This document shows, piece by piece, positions 33,201 through 59,853 of a DNA stretch of 64,000 bases; position 1 is the stretch's first letter; each line of letters begins with the position of its first letter. The notes beneath the pieces are model-generated. The model worked only from the letters and a program-made list of their open reading frames with translations. It made no database searches and had not been told where the DNA came from. The stretch comes from Branchiostoma floridae (lineage: Eukaryota > Chordata > Leptocardii > Amphioxiformes > Branchiostomatidae). The translations under genes were made by a program, and so were the position numbers. The DNA lies in the NCBI RefSeq assembly GCF_000003815.2, contig NC_049991.1, positions 9,675,232 through 9,739,231 on the forward strand. The letters are read 5' to 3'.

Positions 33201-36200
33201 AAGGGATGTTTACGTGAGGCTGCCAAAATGAATACGCTCCTTGCCAACAGGAATATGGGCTAACTTACAGTTTACGTTGCTCCTAGATTAGGAGGTGAAC
33301 ATAAAAAGGAGGGATCTCATTATGTAGATATGGTCTCCCGCACTTATTCACGATTTACTACCATTAACTGTATCCGAGAAACGGTAAAACGGATAGGCAT
33401 CTGTCAGACACGTTTCTGTGGTTTGCTAATTGACTGTTTCTTGGGGACTTATAAAACTAGTATAAGTACTGGGGAGGTTTTCCGAACACGTATGTTTGAG
33501 ATGCTCTGACTTAGCATTCACAAAGTTTGCCACCTTTCTCAGTGGCAAGACTATAGCCAAGGAAGGTCACAAGAACTGTCGAAATCGTTGAACTCGTCCT
33601 AAGACTTTACTTTGAAAATCAGTTGGTCACAATTTTGAAAGTTTCAAGGGTAGACATGTCAGAAAAACACCTACACATAAGGGACACCCTGTAGCTGTGC
33701 TGCCAACGTTTACGATGGGTTTGCACGCAAACAAGTGGCCCTGGAGTTACCTTACATACACCACAGTCTTTGTGTAATCTAATTTTCTACGCAGTGCGAC
33801 ATGTTTTTCCCTAGACCACTACTATATATACAGTATTCACTGGTGGGACCTTAAGTGTCGACAGGGGAGTCAAGGGTTGAATGTTGGACCTGAAACTTAG
33901 TTATAACTAAGTAATAGGTGAAAGCCCCGGTATTCTCACGGCCAAGGGTTAGAATTTCCGACACTTTTAGAATACGGTATCAGGCAATGAGGCTGTAGTC
34001 TTGTTGTAGTGCTATAAAGAACCAACCGTATAATAGTTTTACTCTAATAATACTGCGCGGTATGATATTATGATATTGTACAAACGAGAGTGGTATCATA
34101 TTCTCATGATCCCCATCCTCCAACCTCTGTGTACATTTTTTGGCTTACACTCCCCCCCCCCCCCTCCTCGCATGTGACCTTCCAAGGGTGTTTCGAAACT
34201 TGTTCAACCATCGCCAAGTCGTTTCTTTTTCTGAAGGAAATTACTTCATAGCTACTCATCTGAGTTGTTTTTCTCGTTTTTATCAGCCCCAACAGTCGCT
34301 TATTAACCTTTGATACTCCAGCTTGTCAGCCAAATGTCTGTCAGGCGAAATGTCGTCTGATTTACCCGAGGGTGTGGTCGTTTGGCAATGACGCCTGGGC
34401 AGATGTCGACAGTTTCGTCAGTCTTCCATCAGCCTCGGGAAAAACACGACTGACGGTGTCAGCAGTCGTGCCAAAGTTTAGACTGTAGCCAATTTTACGT
34501 CAGGAAGGTCGAGATCAATCACTTAGTGGGACAACACGGTCGGCTGTCACGGGACCTGTCATTTACGTTACATTTGCTGTGGTTCAAAACAAAAGAAAAA
34601 GGAAATTTCTTGAGAAAAAAAATCTAGACCGAAAAGGGGGTCAAGTGACTTTTAGGTCAAGGCCACCTGTCAGGCAAGAGCAAACTTCAGTAAATCTACG
34701 TTGCATCTTATACAGTACAGTTTAGCGAATACGGATCCAAATTTAAACATCCAGTGGACTAGCCCCTTACTGTGGTGATTACACAAAGCTATGTAGCCTA
34801 GAGCTACAGAAACGGAGATGGGCGCCGCACTTTGCACCATTTGGTGCTAGAAGGAATTTTTAAACTAACTTTCGTACGTTGGTAAATATGGTTGATTCAA
34901 AGAATTACGTCATACCAATTGAATGCAAACGACATATTTCTAGCCCGAACGTACGTGACCCTGTCATCACAAGGGTGTAAGAAAACGTTCATGAGAACGA
35001 ATTTAGAAACCCTATAAGAGTTATATAGAAAATTGATTTGGCAAAATGATTCATGTACGCTTTTGTTAGGTGTTGATATTTTATAACCCTGGCTTTCATT
35101 ACCGCTTTCCTCTCTAGTTTGGAAACAGTTCATCACAAAGATGACCAAATTTAAACCGTTGTTTTGAATAGCACGGAAAGATTTAAATTCCTTCTTCAAT
35201 CAAATAATTCCACATTATCATAATGAATATCATTGATTTTATTCGCCCTTATATCTACAACTTGCTGAAGAAGCTAGAAGAAATTCAATAATGAAAATTT
35301 ACATAATAGCAGATATTAGTCTCTGCACATAAGATACCATTTCTTGCAGCAAAATTGTGCCTTAGCGCTATGACCTGTACGTGGCTTGTTGTTTGAGCAT
35401 AAATGTACGTATACAATATAGGGTTTTTATTCTTTAATCTTTAAGATGTACATAAAAAAGAGGTGTATTAATAATTACCAAGGCAACGTAGACAGCGAAA
35501 TTCGCCTTATGAAGACGGCTGGCCCCTGTCTTGTCAGGTGTTACTTCCTGTATTTGGAGTAAATGTGTCGAATCGTACAAGAAACCGACGTAAACACGTC
35601 TTGATTCCCCGTCATCTACCAGGTACAAGATACAGCTGGACTCTTCAGCAAAATGCGTGGGGATTTAGAAACCATCTGGACTCATCCACTTTGTCACGCC
35701 AGTGCAAATACTGCCACTTTTGTACAAATCTACTTGCCAGCTACAGTTGGGTTTATGTTGGCATTTGTCGAGATCTTTTCAAGTGTGATTAGAAAATTGA
35801 TGAGAAAAATTTGTTTCATGTATTCGCCAAAACAAATCTGTATTCATACACCAGCTCATATTCCTGTTAATAGACTTTCCTGAATTTAATCATCTGTTAT
35901 ACGATTTGATATGTATTATTGATTATTGATAAGAGATATAGGAACATACACATGTATCCAAAGTTCCGAAGATGACAAATCATGCAAGCAGATGTAACTA
36001 CCAAGTATGTACATAAGTTAGACAGTAAGACAGAATAAGTATTCTGTGTTACCAAGTAAGACAGAATACATGACATATGCAAGCGGCAAGCCTATCTCTG
36101 TTTAGATCATGAAATATCTTACTTTGTCGAATTCTACTGTGTCATGAGCTAACTGTTTAACAACTTATTTCTAACAGTACATACTTGATATTGCTTTTTT

Positions 36201-39200
36201 TTAGTATTTATGTTACTGACAGAGGGTCAGTGCTTGTATCTAACGTTATCACTGAAGCTGTGGTACGTTTTCGGCTTCGCTTCGTCCAGACGTTTTGACA
36301 CAGCGCTCAACTTCATCGATGAAAAATTACGTTTTGTGTAATGCCCTTTTAGTCATACCTGCACGTTTTGCATGATATTCCAATTACAAAGTGAACTGCT
36401 ACAAAACCAATTTAGAACACAGTGACGACGGTTCAATGAGAGACCGCTATACTTCCCATGCCTGATTCCCACCAATCAAGTTGCCCAGACGAGCACGTGC
36501 GCCACAGTACGATAGGTCTCAACCTCTGAACGTTTCCACTGGAGCCGGAAGGACAGACATGAAAACTTAACAAGCAGAGACAAATATTGAAATAGTTTCG
36601 TGAGAAACTTAATCTCAGAACCTCCCACCCGTCTGTAAATTCTAGTCTGTAACATGTACAGTAATGACTGCCAATTATGCTACCATGCATTATACGAAAG
36701 CGTTTGAAAACACGTATATCCAGAAGACGACACTTCTTTGATAGAAAAATTAAACAGAAATGAAAAATGATAACCAGGAGAGACAAATATTGACTCTCTC
36801 TCAGAACCTTCCACCTGTTTGTAACTTCTAGTCTATAACGGTAATGTCTGCCAATTACGCTACCATAGATTTGACGAAAGCGTCTGAAAAGCGTTCTAAA
36901 CACGTATGTCCAGAAGACGACAGAAAAACACTTCTTTGATAGAAAAATGATAACCAGGAGAGACAAATATTGAAATAGTTTCGTGGGAAACTCACTCTCA
37001 GAACCTTCCAACTGTTAGTAACTTCCAGTCTACAACGGTAATGTCTGCCAATTACACAACCATAGATTTGACGAAAGCGTTTGATAAGCGTTCTAAACAC
37101 GTATAGTCAGAAGACGCCAGAGAAACGTTTCTTTGATAGAAAGATAAATTGGCCTCTTATCCAGCATGGACGCCTGTCGTTACAAGAAATTGCTCCGGAG
37201 ATTCAATCACAACACTGCACGCAAGGGAGGACAGACATTCTTGAAGAAACTACTTGATGTAATCTAAGACGGCACAGAAGTCCTCTTGACCCCTCGTCCT
37301 TACATGATATCAGGGGAGCCACACGACTTTTAAAACATAACCACAGTTGCAAGTACCTACAAGGGCACTTCAAGAACCCAAAATAAGACGTAACCACACG
37401 AGAGGAGATCACACAATCTTCTCACGTACGGTTCTACTCCGTGACTTTAACAGTTACAGTTACGTAAACCGTACATATTCCTTCGCGTCATATTATGCAC
37501 ATGGTTGGTTTGAAGTAATTTCGTCACTGGGAATGTTTGTAACGTGTTATATATCAGCTCACGTTTGTCCTTTACCAACAGTTGCTGAGATACCAACTCA
37601 GTGTGTTCAGAAAGTTAACCTGTTTGGTTGACGGGAAAGGGATTGAGAGAAAGAGAGAGAGAGAAAGAGATTCTTAACTTTGTAACTTTACACAGTGGAA
37701 TAATTCAGATTAAGGTTGATTTGCATAATCGTTAAGTTTGTATTACAGCTGAACACATGTCTCCAAGCTTACTCAGTATATCCTGACGTTTCTATATCTG
37801 ACTTTACAGGCCAATTGAAATGCCCCGATGGCTATCGCCACTTCCGCCGCCACTGCTACATGTTCTCCGACTTCCCAGTCAACAATATGAAGGCAGAGGC
37901 CATCTGTGCTCGAGACGGGGGCAAGCTAGCTGTCGTGTCGGGCCCGGTGTACCAGTTCCTCGCCCAGGAGACCAGCAGGTTCCGCACGCCGCACTGGGTC
38001 GGGGTTCCCCGGCGGAAAGTCAAGGCCAAGCCCGGGTACAACGTGTGGCCAAAGACGCCCAACGACAGTCCTGGGAACGAGAACAGACACTTACGTCACT
38101 CCCTGAAGAGCGGACGGAGGAAAGTACGAGACTGTATCCTGATGTATCAGTACTTCGACTCCTACACATGGCGGCCGTTCGCATGCTCCACAAAGGCTGG
38201 GTATATATGTCAACTAGGTAGGTGTATATATTCCCCCTTTTACTTTCCTTGCATATTTTAATTTTGTTACTTTCACGTAACCTTAACCCTCACCCTGCTG
38301 CTGCCTATCCCTGTATCCAAAACAAAAGATACCATAAACGTTACTTCAGCAGTAAAAGGTTAATACTCCATGTTGGGAGAGAAGATCGTTTTCGTTTTTA
38401 CTGGTAATACTTCTTCCTAACATCTGCTTGGTGATCATAATTCACGATGTAAAACACAGCTATTTAAAAATATCATAAATCTTAATCTGAATCTAAAACA
38501 CGCAAACAAAGAAATAAAGCTATACATCAGGTTACAAATCATTTTATGTAAAGAGGATAAAAATGTTGCCTTCAACAAGTTGTGTACACGCTATGACCAA
38601 AATAAATGCACTATGAAGTTTGTTGATTTGACTCTCAACACTATATCGTTCTGCTGTGTTTAAGTATTGTAAATACTGCACAATCGTGTTGGTGCTTTCT
38701 TCAAGTACCGCTCAAACATGCTGTACCTGTGTGTGTAGTCCATTTGTCCGTTTATATATAATGGTTGATTGATATTGAGCTACTCGCAGCCCTGGAGTTG
38801 ACTTGTGTGTTCTTACAGAGGTTGTACTACATTTCGGTTGACTTGGGTTAGAACATTGTGTTATTTGCAATTTAGTAAATGTCGAAATACAATTTTTAAA
38901 ATTCTGCTGTACCTTTGTGTGTAGTCAGTTTAGCACCCCTGCATAACTCAGATTAAAACCACGTGAACAAATAGACAGATTCATTACCATGTGCTTGTGA
39001 TGGAATAAGTGATAAGGTTACAGATGATAGGGCAAGGGATTAAAGCTAGTATCATGTGCAGCAAAAAGCCTTGGAAACAGAGACGTTTTCGTGACAGGGA
39101 GTCTGCTGGTCGTCTCGCCAGCGGGGACCTCTTGGCCCGCAGCCGCGGTGGGCCCTGGTGGCATGGCGTGCTGCATTGTTCGGGACGGTTAACTGGCACT

Positions 39201-42200
39201 ATTGACATTTCTAGCGGGTTCTTGTTTCTGCAAAATGGGCAAAAACATGCAAAACACGACCGCTGTGTTCATGGTCTGGCAGGGTTAGGTAATTTAGAGA
39301 TGTTAGGTCGAAGACTTTGTACACATTGACTTTTGGACTTAGCAATGCGGGCTGCAAGTATTCTTGACCCCAGTAAGACTTTGAAAGGCAATGTTATTTC
39401 TGTGTTTATTCGTATTTATATAACAAGAAACAGGTTAAGTTAACGGTTCACACGATGACGTCAACTAGCGGGAACACAAATAGGCCCACTTTACATTACG
39501 GTTTTCGCGTTAGCGGGACTGGCGTTAACGGGGCTGCGTTAGCGGGAGCACCGTGTAAAGAGAGTTCCCGTTAACGTAGTCCCGCTAACGGCAAATTTTC
39601 TCCCGTCCACTCCGAAGCGTACGGCCGTAGGCTCAGCGGGATAGGTTTATCATCCAACAATTTACCATTTTGTTCGACTGTACTTTCTGTGCGTTCTAGC
39701 CCAGAATGGTCATTATAAAGGGCCCTCCACAGAAGCACTGAAACTTTGCAAGTACAATGTTGTGACAACATTTGGGTTGTATTGACAAGTCGCTTGTTCG
39801 CTGTAATACAATGCAGGTGCTTAACTTGGTGTACTGCTTAAGTAACGCACGTGAGGCACACAGACATGTCCTGAACGTCGCAGTTTCAACAAAATACCAC
39901 ACTGGCATCTCAGGTGTGCTATCTGTCAACAAGGCTATTTTTAGTACTCAATAGAAAAGGTCTGACAGGTGACATACTTAGATCTCTTGGGCGGAACGGA
40001 GAAAACCCCGTGGTTGTTTCTTCAGTTCGTCGGAATTCCGCAACAACAAAATTAACAAAGGAAACGTCGGTGTGAACAGGGCTTGCATGGCTGGGAAAAC
40101 TCCAAGTAGGCAGTTGAGCGGTTGGTAACAGGGGATGTCGGCGGTATGTAGCGGTAAGAGACAAACGTGTTGTCGGAAGGAACACCTTGTTCAAAGTCAC
40201 GGTGGTGCTGGTCATGAATTAAACACATGTCAAACATAACGGTGCGACTGACAACCGCGACTAACATGCTAAATTAAAAACGTCCGATTGGCTGCCGGCC
40301 GACTTTGTGATTACATACTAGAGGGACTGACAGAAAGGAATTCAGTGGGAGGGTGTAGAGAGGATTTCAGTCAACTCAACCAGAAATATTCTTAACACAG
40401 TTTCGCGATACGTACGGAATGTTGCTACTAGTGACACTGTCTCATTCATCAAATGCCATCGAAGAATTTGATTTTATGAGATTTTCAAGTGTGCTTCTGG
40501 AGAGCCAACCACTGACAGGAATCAAAGACGACCTTTTCTATAACAAGACAACTGAATTTTGAACGACACATGTGCAAATATCCTAATAATGTTTCTAGTT
40601 CTTTGTTGTACGACTAGCCTGGATGCCAGACTGTTTCCATGGTATATACAACCCAAATCCTCGGCTCTAGGGCCAACATGCACCCAAGAAAGTTTTAGAT
40701 GAGGCCCCCTGAGTAAGACCCCAATAGACATTATTGGGATCAGGCCGGAATCTGGTATCGAGGCTATTGTAATACGAACACATGACGAATGTGAGTGAGT
40801 TCAAAGATAGAAAAGTGCTGACGTTTCAATATTTTGTTGCCTGTGTGCTAAAAGCCTGTCGTCATTTATCAGTCGATAGGGCACAAGAATCTCATACTAT
40901 GCACAGTGTTTACACCCAGTGGGATGGAACACACATTGTTTGGAAGAACGATCGATCAAAACGTCCGTATACATGAATCACCAGTTCGGACGTGTGGTAA
41001 GGTCGTGGAAAGGCTTGACCCAAAACATTTGTAAGCAAACATGCCGTGCTGTCAGTTGTATATTCACAGTCCAGTACTAGAGCTTTACCAGACAGCTATC
41101 TCGGAAGCTTTTTTAAAGATATTTTCGGATACGGAAATGAAAATTAGGTCTGTAGTAGACATTTCATTTAAAGTCATTTTGCTTAGAAGTAGGAATAAAT
41201 GTCATGTTTTCGGTTACCCGACTGGCCCAAGCAAAAACATGACCCAATCAAGCCCAAAACCCCGGGCCCTTTTTTGGTCGATGGCTTGCAAGGAACATGA
41301 AATTTTGTATCTGACATCAGAGTGATGAAATTAAAAAGCAGACTCCCTGTATGTCCTTACAAGGAGTGCTAACTACTATGAAACGTTCAATTGAGGCAGT
41401 TACAAGTACATCGCTAGAGGGAACCCCTGTCTGTACGTAGTCATTTTACGTGAGAGAATAACGTTACCATTCAGCACCAAGGACAGTACTGATTGTTTAA
41501 TATAGCCAGCTGTGTGCGCTTGCTTAAGTTACAGACAGGATATGTCCTTGAATGAACTTCCAATGCCGTGATTAATAACACCATACTTCCTACCACATTC
41601 TTGCCCCATTTGATATCTGTCGTCTCAAAACATAAGAAATGCATGTGATGGCGGGATGGTACTGAAGCGCCACCTTGCGGATAAAATCCTTATTTCAAGC
41701 GGGAAGACTTTGATATATTATCTGTGATTGGTCAGTTTCATAAGGTCTCAAGTTCTGTCACCGAAGTTGACCAATGATGGCCTTGCAACTTAACGTCTAG
41801 GGTAAGTTTTACCCTGTCTATCAAATTTTAGCTATCTGTAATTGGATACATTTGTCCAATCGTGTTGGCGATCTATATGCATTAACCAATCAACGTCAAG
41901 TTTCTTCGTCCCCAAATTAACTAAGTATCTGCATTTTGCACATTTACCACAAAAGGGCGCTGTAAAACCGGGAACCGAGACAGTGGCCAGTACGTTTACC
42001 TGTATGAACTATTTAAGTATTAATATGATTCCACTGACGCGTGATGTTTCCGTTTCAGACCCGACAGCCCTCTCGGAAGGCCCGAAGGTACCGATCGGGA
42101 CCGAGCCTCTGCCGCAGGGCGTCTTCAGCTGGTGTCAACAGGAGGAGAACCGGAACTCCCTCAGCTGTGTCTTAGAGCGAGACTATCCCGACCGTCTGAA

Positions 42201-42669
42201 GGAATACACCTCCAGTTTTTCTGCCTTTCTCCCCGCCACCGAACAAGACGTGAACATCGTGTATTACAACAAAGAAGACGAGTTGCGGCCAGTACCCCCC
42301 TTGCCCGCACAACCGGGCACGGCCGGCCAGGTTCCTCTTGAAGGCAGGGTGACACATATTAATCCGTGCCAAGAGGTGGAAAAATTCACCACGTACGTCA
42401 AGGCTGAGAATCGCGAGGGGAAAGTGGTGGAACTCATGCAGGGCGTGACGCGAGACGGGACAGCTCGGTACCAGAAGTTTCACGAGGTGACGTGCCGGCA
42501 GAGCGAGCCCGTGTTCGGCGGGTGTAGCGGCACCTGCACCGAGGGAGAAAAGCTGCATCGTGCGATGGTACTTTTGGATGGTTCTCCGCCAAAACCTATC
42601 TGGGACTGGATCAAAGTAAAGTCCAGTTGTAGCTGTCGTGTGCAAAATTTTATCCTGCCCTCTTCGTGA
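30163..42669 (+). CDS. Secreted C-type-lectin-like/neurotrophin-type cystine-knot protein, 3 exons
   Basis: Exons 30163-30232, 37810-38217 and 42059-42669, all joined in phase 1; 1089 nt, 362 residues. Residues 1-23 form a signal peptide; 25-159 a C-type lectin-like domain (CTLD) with six Cys; 160-260 a linker with two Cys; 261-355 a neurotrophin-type cystine knot with Cys at about 263, 305, 315, 319, 350, 352. Shared with NGF-family proteins: GKxVxxL, the FHEVTC position, nine residues between knot Cys 2 and 3, LDG, IWDWIKVKSSCSC. Neurotrophins signal through Trk and p75 receptors; receptor use here is unknown. No RXXR furin site is seen between the CTLD and the knot. The spliced model rests on phase and sites only; cDNA would settle whether the CTLD and the knot are one protein. 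Confidence 0.8.
31815..31894. mobile_element. Short CTAGCCTGGGTACCATC fold-back element
   Basis: ctagcctgggtaccatcc at the left and cggatggtacccaggcta at the right; only 80 bp, an almost fully palindromic remnant of the family also seen at 10216. Confidence 0.75.
31922..32948. repeat. GC-rich minisatellite with higher-order structure
   Basis: Tandem units of about 34-41 bp built on ggtagagactagccggtacc...ggcctggttgtgc, with a second unit type containing ctcagtggttgtgtgg. A 75-bp AT-rich insert (ttggtttggtttggtttatt...) occurs twice, at about 32368 and 32720, so a higher-order unit of about 352 bp is repeated. Noncoding. Confidence 0.9.
36580..37150. repeat. Three tandem copies of a ~190-bp unit
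   Basis: Units at about 36580-36792, 36793-36972 and 36973-37150 share ctcagaacc, gtaatg.ctgccaatta, acgaaagcgt, aacacgtat and gataaccaggagagacaaat. The repeated minus-strand reading frames are a consequence of the repeat. Confidence 0.8.
37810..38217 (+). CDS. Lectin-neurotrophin gene exon 2: C-type lectin-like domain
   Basis: ctttacag|GCCAATTG ... CAACTAG|gtaggt, 408 nt. Encodes QLKCPDGYRHFRRHCYMFSD (the extra N-terminal Cys pair of long-form CTLDs), AICARDGGKLAVV, HWVGV (WIGL-type core), RDCILMYQYF, WRPFACSTKAGYIC. The Ca2+/sugar motifs EPN/QPD and WND are absent, so a protein ligand is more likely than Ca2+-dependent glycan binding (inference). Confidence 0.93.
39507..39590. repeat. Perfect-type hairpin (GTTAGCGGGACT...)
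   Basis: Left arm gcgttagcgggactggcgtt aacggg, right arm cccgttaacgtagtcccgct aacg, about 24-bp arms and a 34-base loop. Probably the core of a fold-back element; no transposase. Confidence 0.7.
40613..40768. mobile_element. CTAGCCTGGAT fold-back element
   Basis: ctagcctggatgccaga at the left, tctggtatcgaggcta at the right; 156 bp, imperfect inverted ends of the same general type as 31815-31894. Confidence 0.6.
42059..42669 (+). CDS. Lectin-neurotrophin gene exon 3: linker and neurotrophin-type cystine knot
   Basis: gtttcag|ACCCGACAG to TGA at 42667-42669, 611 nt. Linker with Cys at SWCQQ and LSCVL and a PVPPLPAQPG stretch; knot from INPCQEVEKF: ENREGKVVELM, RYQKFHEVTC, CRQSEPVFGGCSGTC, AMVLLDG, IWDWIKVKSSCSCRV. 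The Cys 3-Cys 4 loop has three residues, versus eleven in NGF. Confidence 0.9.
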
Positions 42670-44291
42670 TGATGTCTATTGTATTGCTACTCGTGGTGTT
42701 CGTGCCATGGATACCAAAGTTAGACAATTTCATTCATTCGTCATTGCTGCCAGTGTTGATTTGATCATGAAGCCTACAGTGTGACTAAGACTCAGCTACC
42801 CGGGTAATGTGGGAACAACCACCAAAACGCGGAGTACAAATCCCCCAACATCCTACATAACAGGAAGGCATGTGATCTTTGCTCTACAAGTGCAGGTGTA
42901 AAATCAACTTAGACAGAACAGCAGACAAGTAATACTCATTTGAAAGTGTGAACAACATTGCTCTGTACAATAAGGGCTAACATGTTTGTATATTGTCTAT
43001 GGTGTGGTGTTACTGGATATTTCAGTATCTATATACGAATACAGAACATTTTCTATGGTTAAAGTTTTAGTTGTTACCTACTCATATAGATGACACGGCA
43101 CGAGTTTTAAGCGTTGCCTGCATGCTTTCCTGTAGAAACAATTTATCCCAGGGCAACTGATCGTGATGTAGTAAACGGGAATCTTAACATCAATAATTAG
43201 AATAACTATACTTATGAGAAAAAAATGTAATATATCAGGATTGTTTAGTGACACACCAATTGTAGGCATGAAAATAACATTTATTCAGACTTGAAATCAT
43301 CATGACTTCCGTATACACCATGATTATGGTGAGACGCCTGTTTGCGCCTTGTTGTATTGTTGAGATTATTATAAGTTATACATGCATAACTACCTTCTTC
43401 CAGTGTTCACTGATTCAGATAGTTGGGCGCGCCCACATTTTTCGTAGGTCCTCGTACGATTTTGATGTCGTAGGACTTCCAAGCAGACTGTGATAGAACA
43501 AACCGGCGACAAGGATCCAGAAACAGCCTTTTTAGTACCAAAATCAAGACAGCTAACTTTTGTACGAAACCTGTACAACGCGATCGTGCGACTATTGTAC
43601 AATAAGTGTGAGCTGACCCTTATAAGCAGGAAAGGGTATACACATGTACGTATAGGAGGATGGCATTTTGAATTTCTGTATATACCACGGGAGGGGGGCA
43701 GATGCAGAGATGCAGTCATAGATTGTAGTTATTCATTAACATAGACTGTTGACTGAGTCGTAGAAATGTTTCGTTTGTTATACTATTGTAAGCAGAACAT
43801 ATATTTAGATGGCGAATATGTTTCTGGTCCTCTGCACAATTAATCAAGCCTTATACAACGCACGTGCATTAACCTTCTCTCCTAGCAGATATTTGGCTCC
43901 AGCTGTTTTTTAACGCGTCTTAAGACTTTTTTGTCGGTCTTTCTATGTTTGGCTGGCGGACTAAATAAATTAAGCGGGACAAAGTAGAAAGCCCGACAAA
44001 ATGCCTAAAACAGGTTAAAAAAACAGCCGAAGCCAAACCTCTGCTTGGAGAAAACCATTAACCAGTACAAGAGACCTAGTGACTATTGTTTGTGTGCCAA
44101 CTGAACAGTGGCGTCGGTAACGCCCACCTCCACTGTGTAATAGACAAATAAAATCATCTGCAAACATCTAGATCTGTGCTAGCTCTTTGTTTATGCTGCC
44201 GCACCTGGCCAGTACACGTGTGCTCTGTAGTTCCTTCTTTGGCTGTCTTCACGCCAACTACGATATGCGAGTCAGCTAAACTGCTTGGAAG
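42670..44291. other. 3' region of the lectin-neurotrophin gene and 5' region of the ABCC1-like gene
   Basis: 1.6 kb. Contains a MITE at 43875-44054 about 240 bp before the ABCC1-like start, and an AATAAA at 44146-44151. No coding region supported. Confidence 0.5.
43875..44054. mobile_element. MITE-like element upstream of the ABCC1-like gene
   Basis: ttctctcctagcagatattt ggctccagctgttttttaac at the left is inverted as gttaaaaaaacagccgaagc caaacctctgcttggagaa at the right; about 37-bp imperfect arms, 180 bp in all. Confidence 0.78.
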
Positions 44292-59002
<14,711 letters not shown>

Positions 59003-59188
59003 GTAAGGAGCTATAAGCCCTTTCACAGAGTTCGCTACGCATGTCGAGGACTGACAGGAATTCTGGGTAATATGTCAAAGGTGAAGCATGAATGTAAAAA
59101 GTCCGCCATTTTGCAGGAGTCATTACGTTCCGGACATTGTCACGCAATTCTTAACCGGTATGGTATAGACGAGAATGTTGGGCCTTCT

Positions 59189-59853
59189 GGTATCGGACCG
59201 GAGTTTCTTTTACGATTTCGGAGGTTGGCGGACAGCCTCAGGCCGAAGGGCTACAGTTCCGCTAGTAAACGTAAATCTAAACGAAACTTAATCAATATGG
59301 TGGAAAGCCATTTACTGCCTCTTTCCGACAAACCTATTGGTATCGTCTGTTGCCTCTTTATTTCGGGTAGAATATGTAATAAAATTTTAATTTTGGACCC
59401 GAAAAGTAGCATTTTTTGACACTTTTTTGATCGAAGCTGCTTGGAAAAAACGAATTTTCCCAGGAAAACGGCCTACGTGGTAGAAAAGCTAAATTCTTCA
59501 AGTTTGTGTAAAATGAAAATAAAACAATTCCATGTGATAACTTTTTTGCAATCTCCGATGACGTAATTTCTTCGAAGTCGCATGAAAAACGATGCTATTT
59601 GGGTCATCAGGCGAAAAAACCGCATCATCGTTGTAGCGGACTAAAACGAAAACGGTTTCGCTGGCCGACCAACTACTCCTCGCACAAAAATAATACAACC
59701 CACGGGCTTTTCAGGAAATAAGACAAATCTATGCTCAGCTATAACGATCACCAAGCAATAGAGAGCAAAAGTTAGGGAGACACCAGCGGTCTTCCGGCCT
59801 ATTTTTACATCATTACGTCAACTCCGGTCAGATATGAACTCCGACCAGGAACC
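59189..59853. repeat. 665-bp flanking direct repeat, left copy
   Basis: Begins ggtatcggaccggagtttct and ends gaactccgaccaggaacctt. Nearly the same sequence and length as 62567-63231, in the same orientation. The two ends of each copy are imperfectly inverted (CGGACCGGAGTT / AACTCCGACCCGG), like a non-autonomous DNA element. No ORF is conserved between the copies. Confidence 0.88.

Larger units (their letters stand above)
30233..37809 (+). other. Intron 1 of the lectin-neurotrophin gene
   Basis: 7.6 kb. Contains a short inverted element (31815-31894), a minisatellite (31922-32948), a poly-C tract near 34150 and three local tandem repeats (36580-37150). I see no further exon. An alternative acceptor at 37748 would run into a stop before the CTLD. 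Confidence 0.55.
38218..42058 (+). other. Intron 2 of the lectin-neurotrophin gene
   Basis: 3.8 kb with a strong hairpin (39507-39590) and one CTAGCC-type element (40613-40768). No exon supported. Confidence 0.5.

Noticed and set aside
36433..37011. 192-residue minus-strand ORF
   Set aside because: Made of the three tandem units, with no known domain and no splice context; kept only as a low-interest finding.
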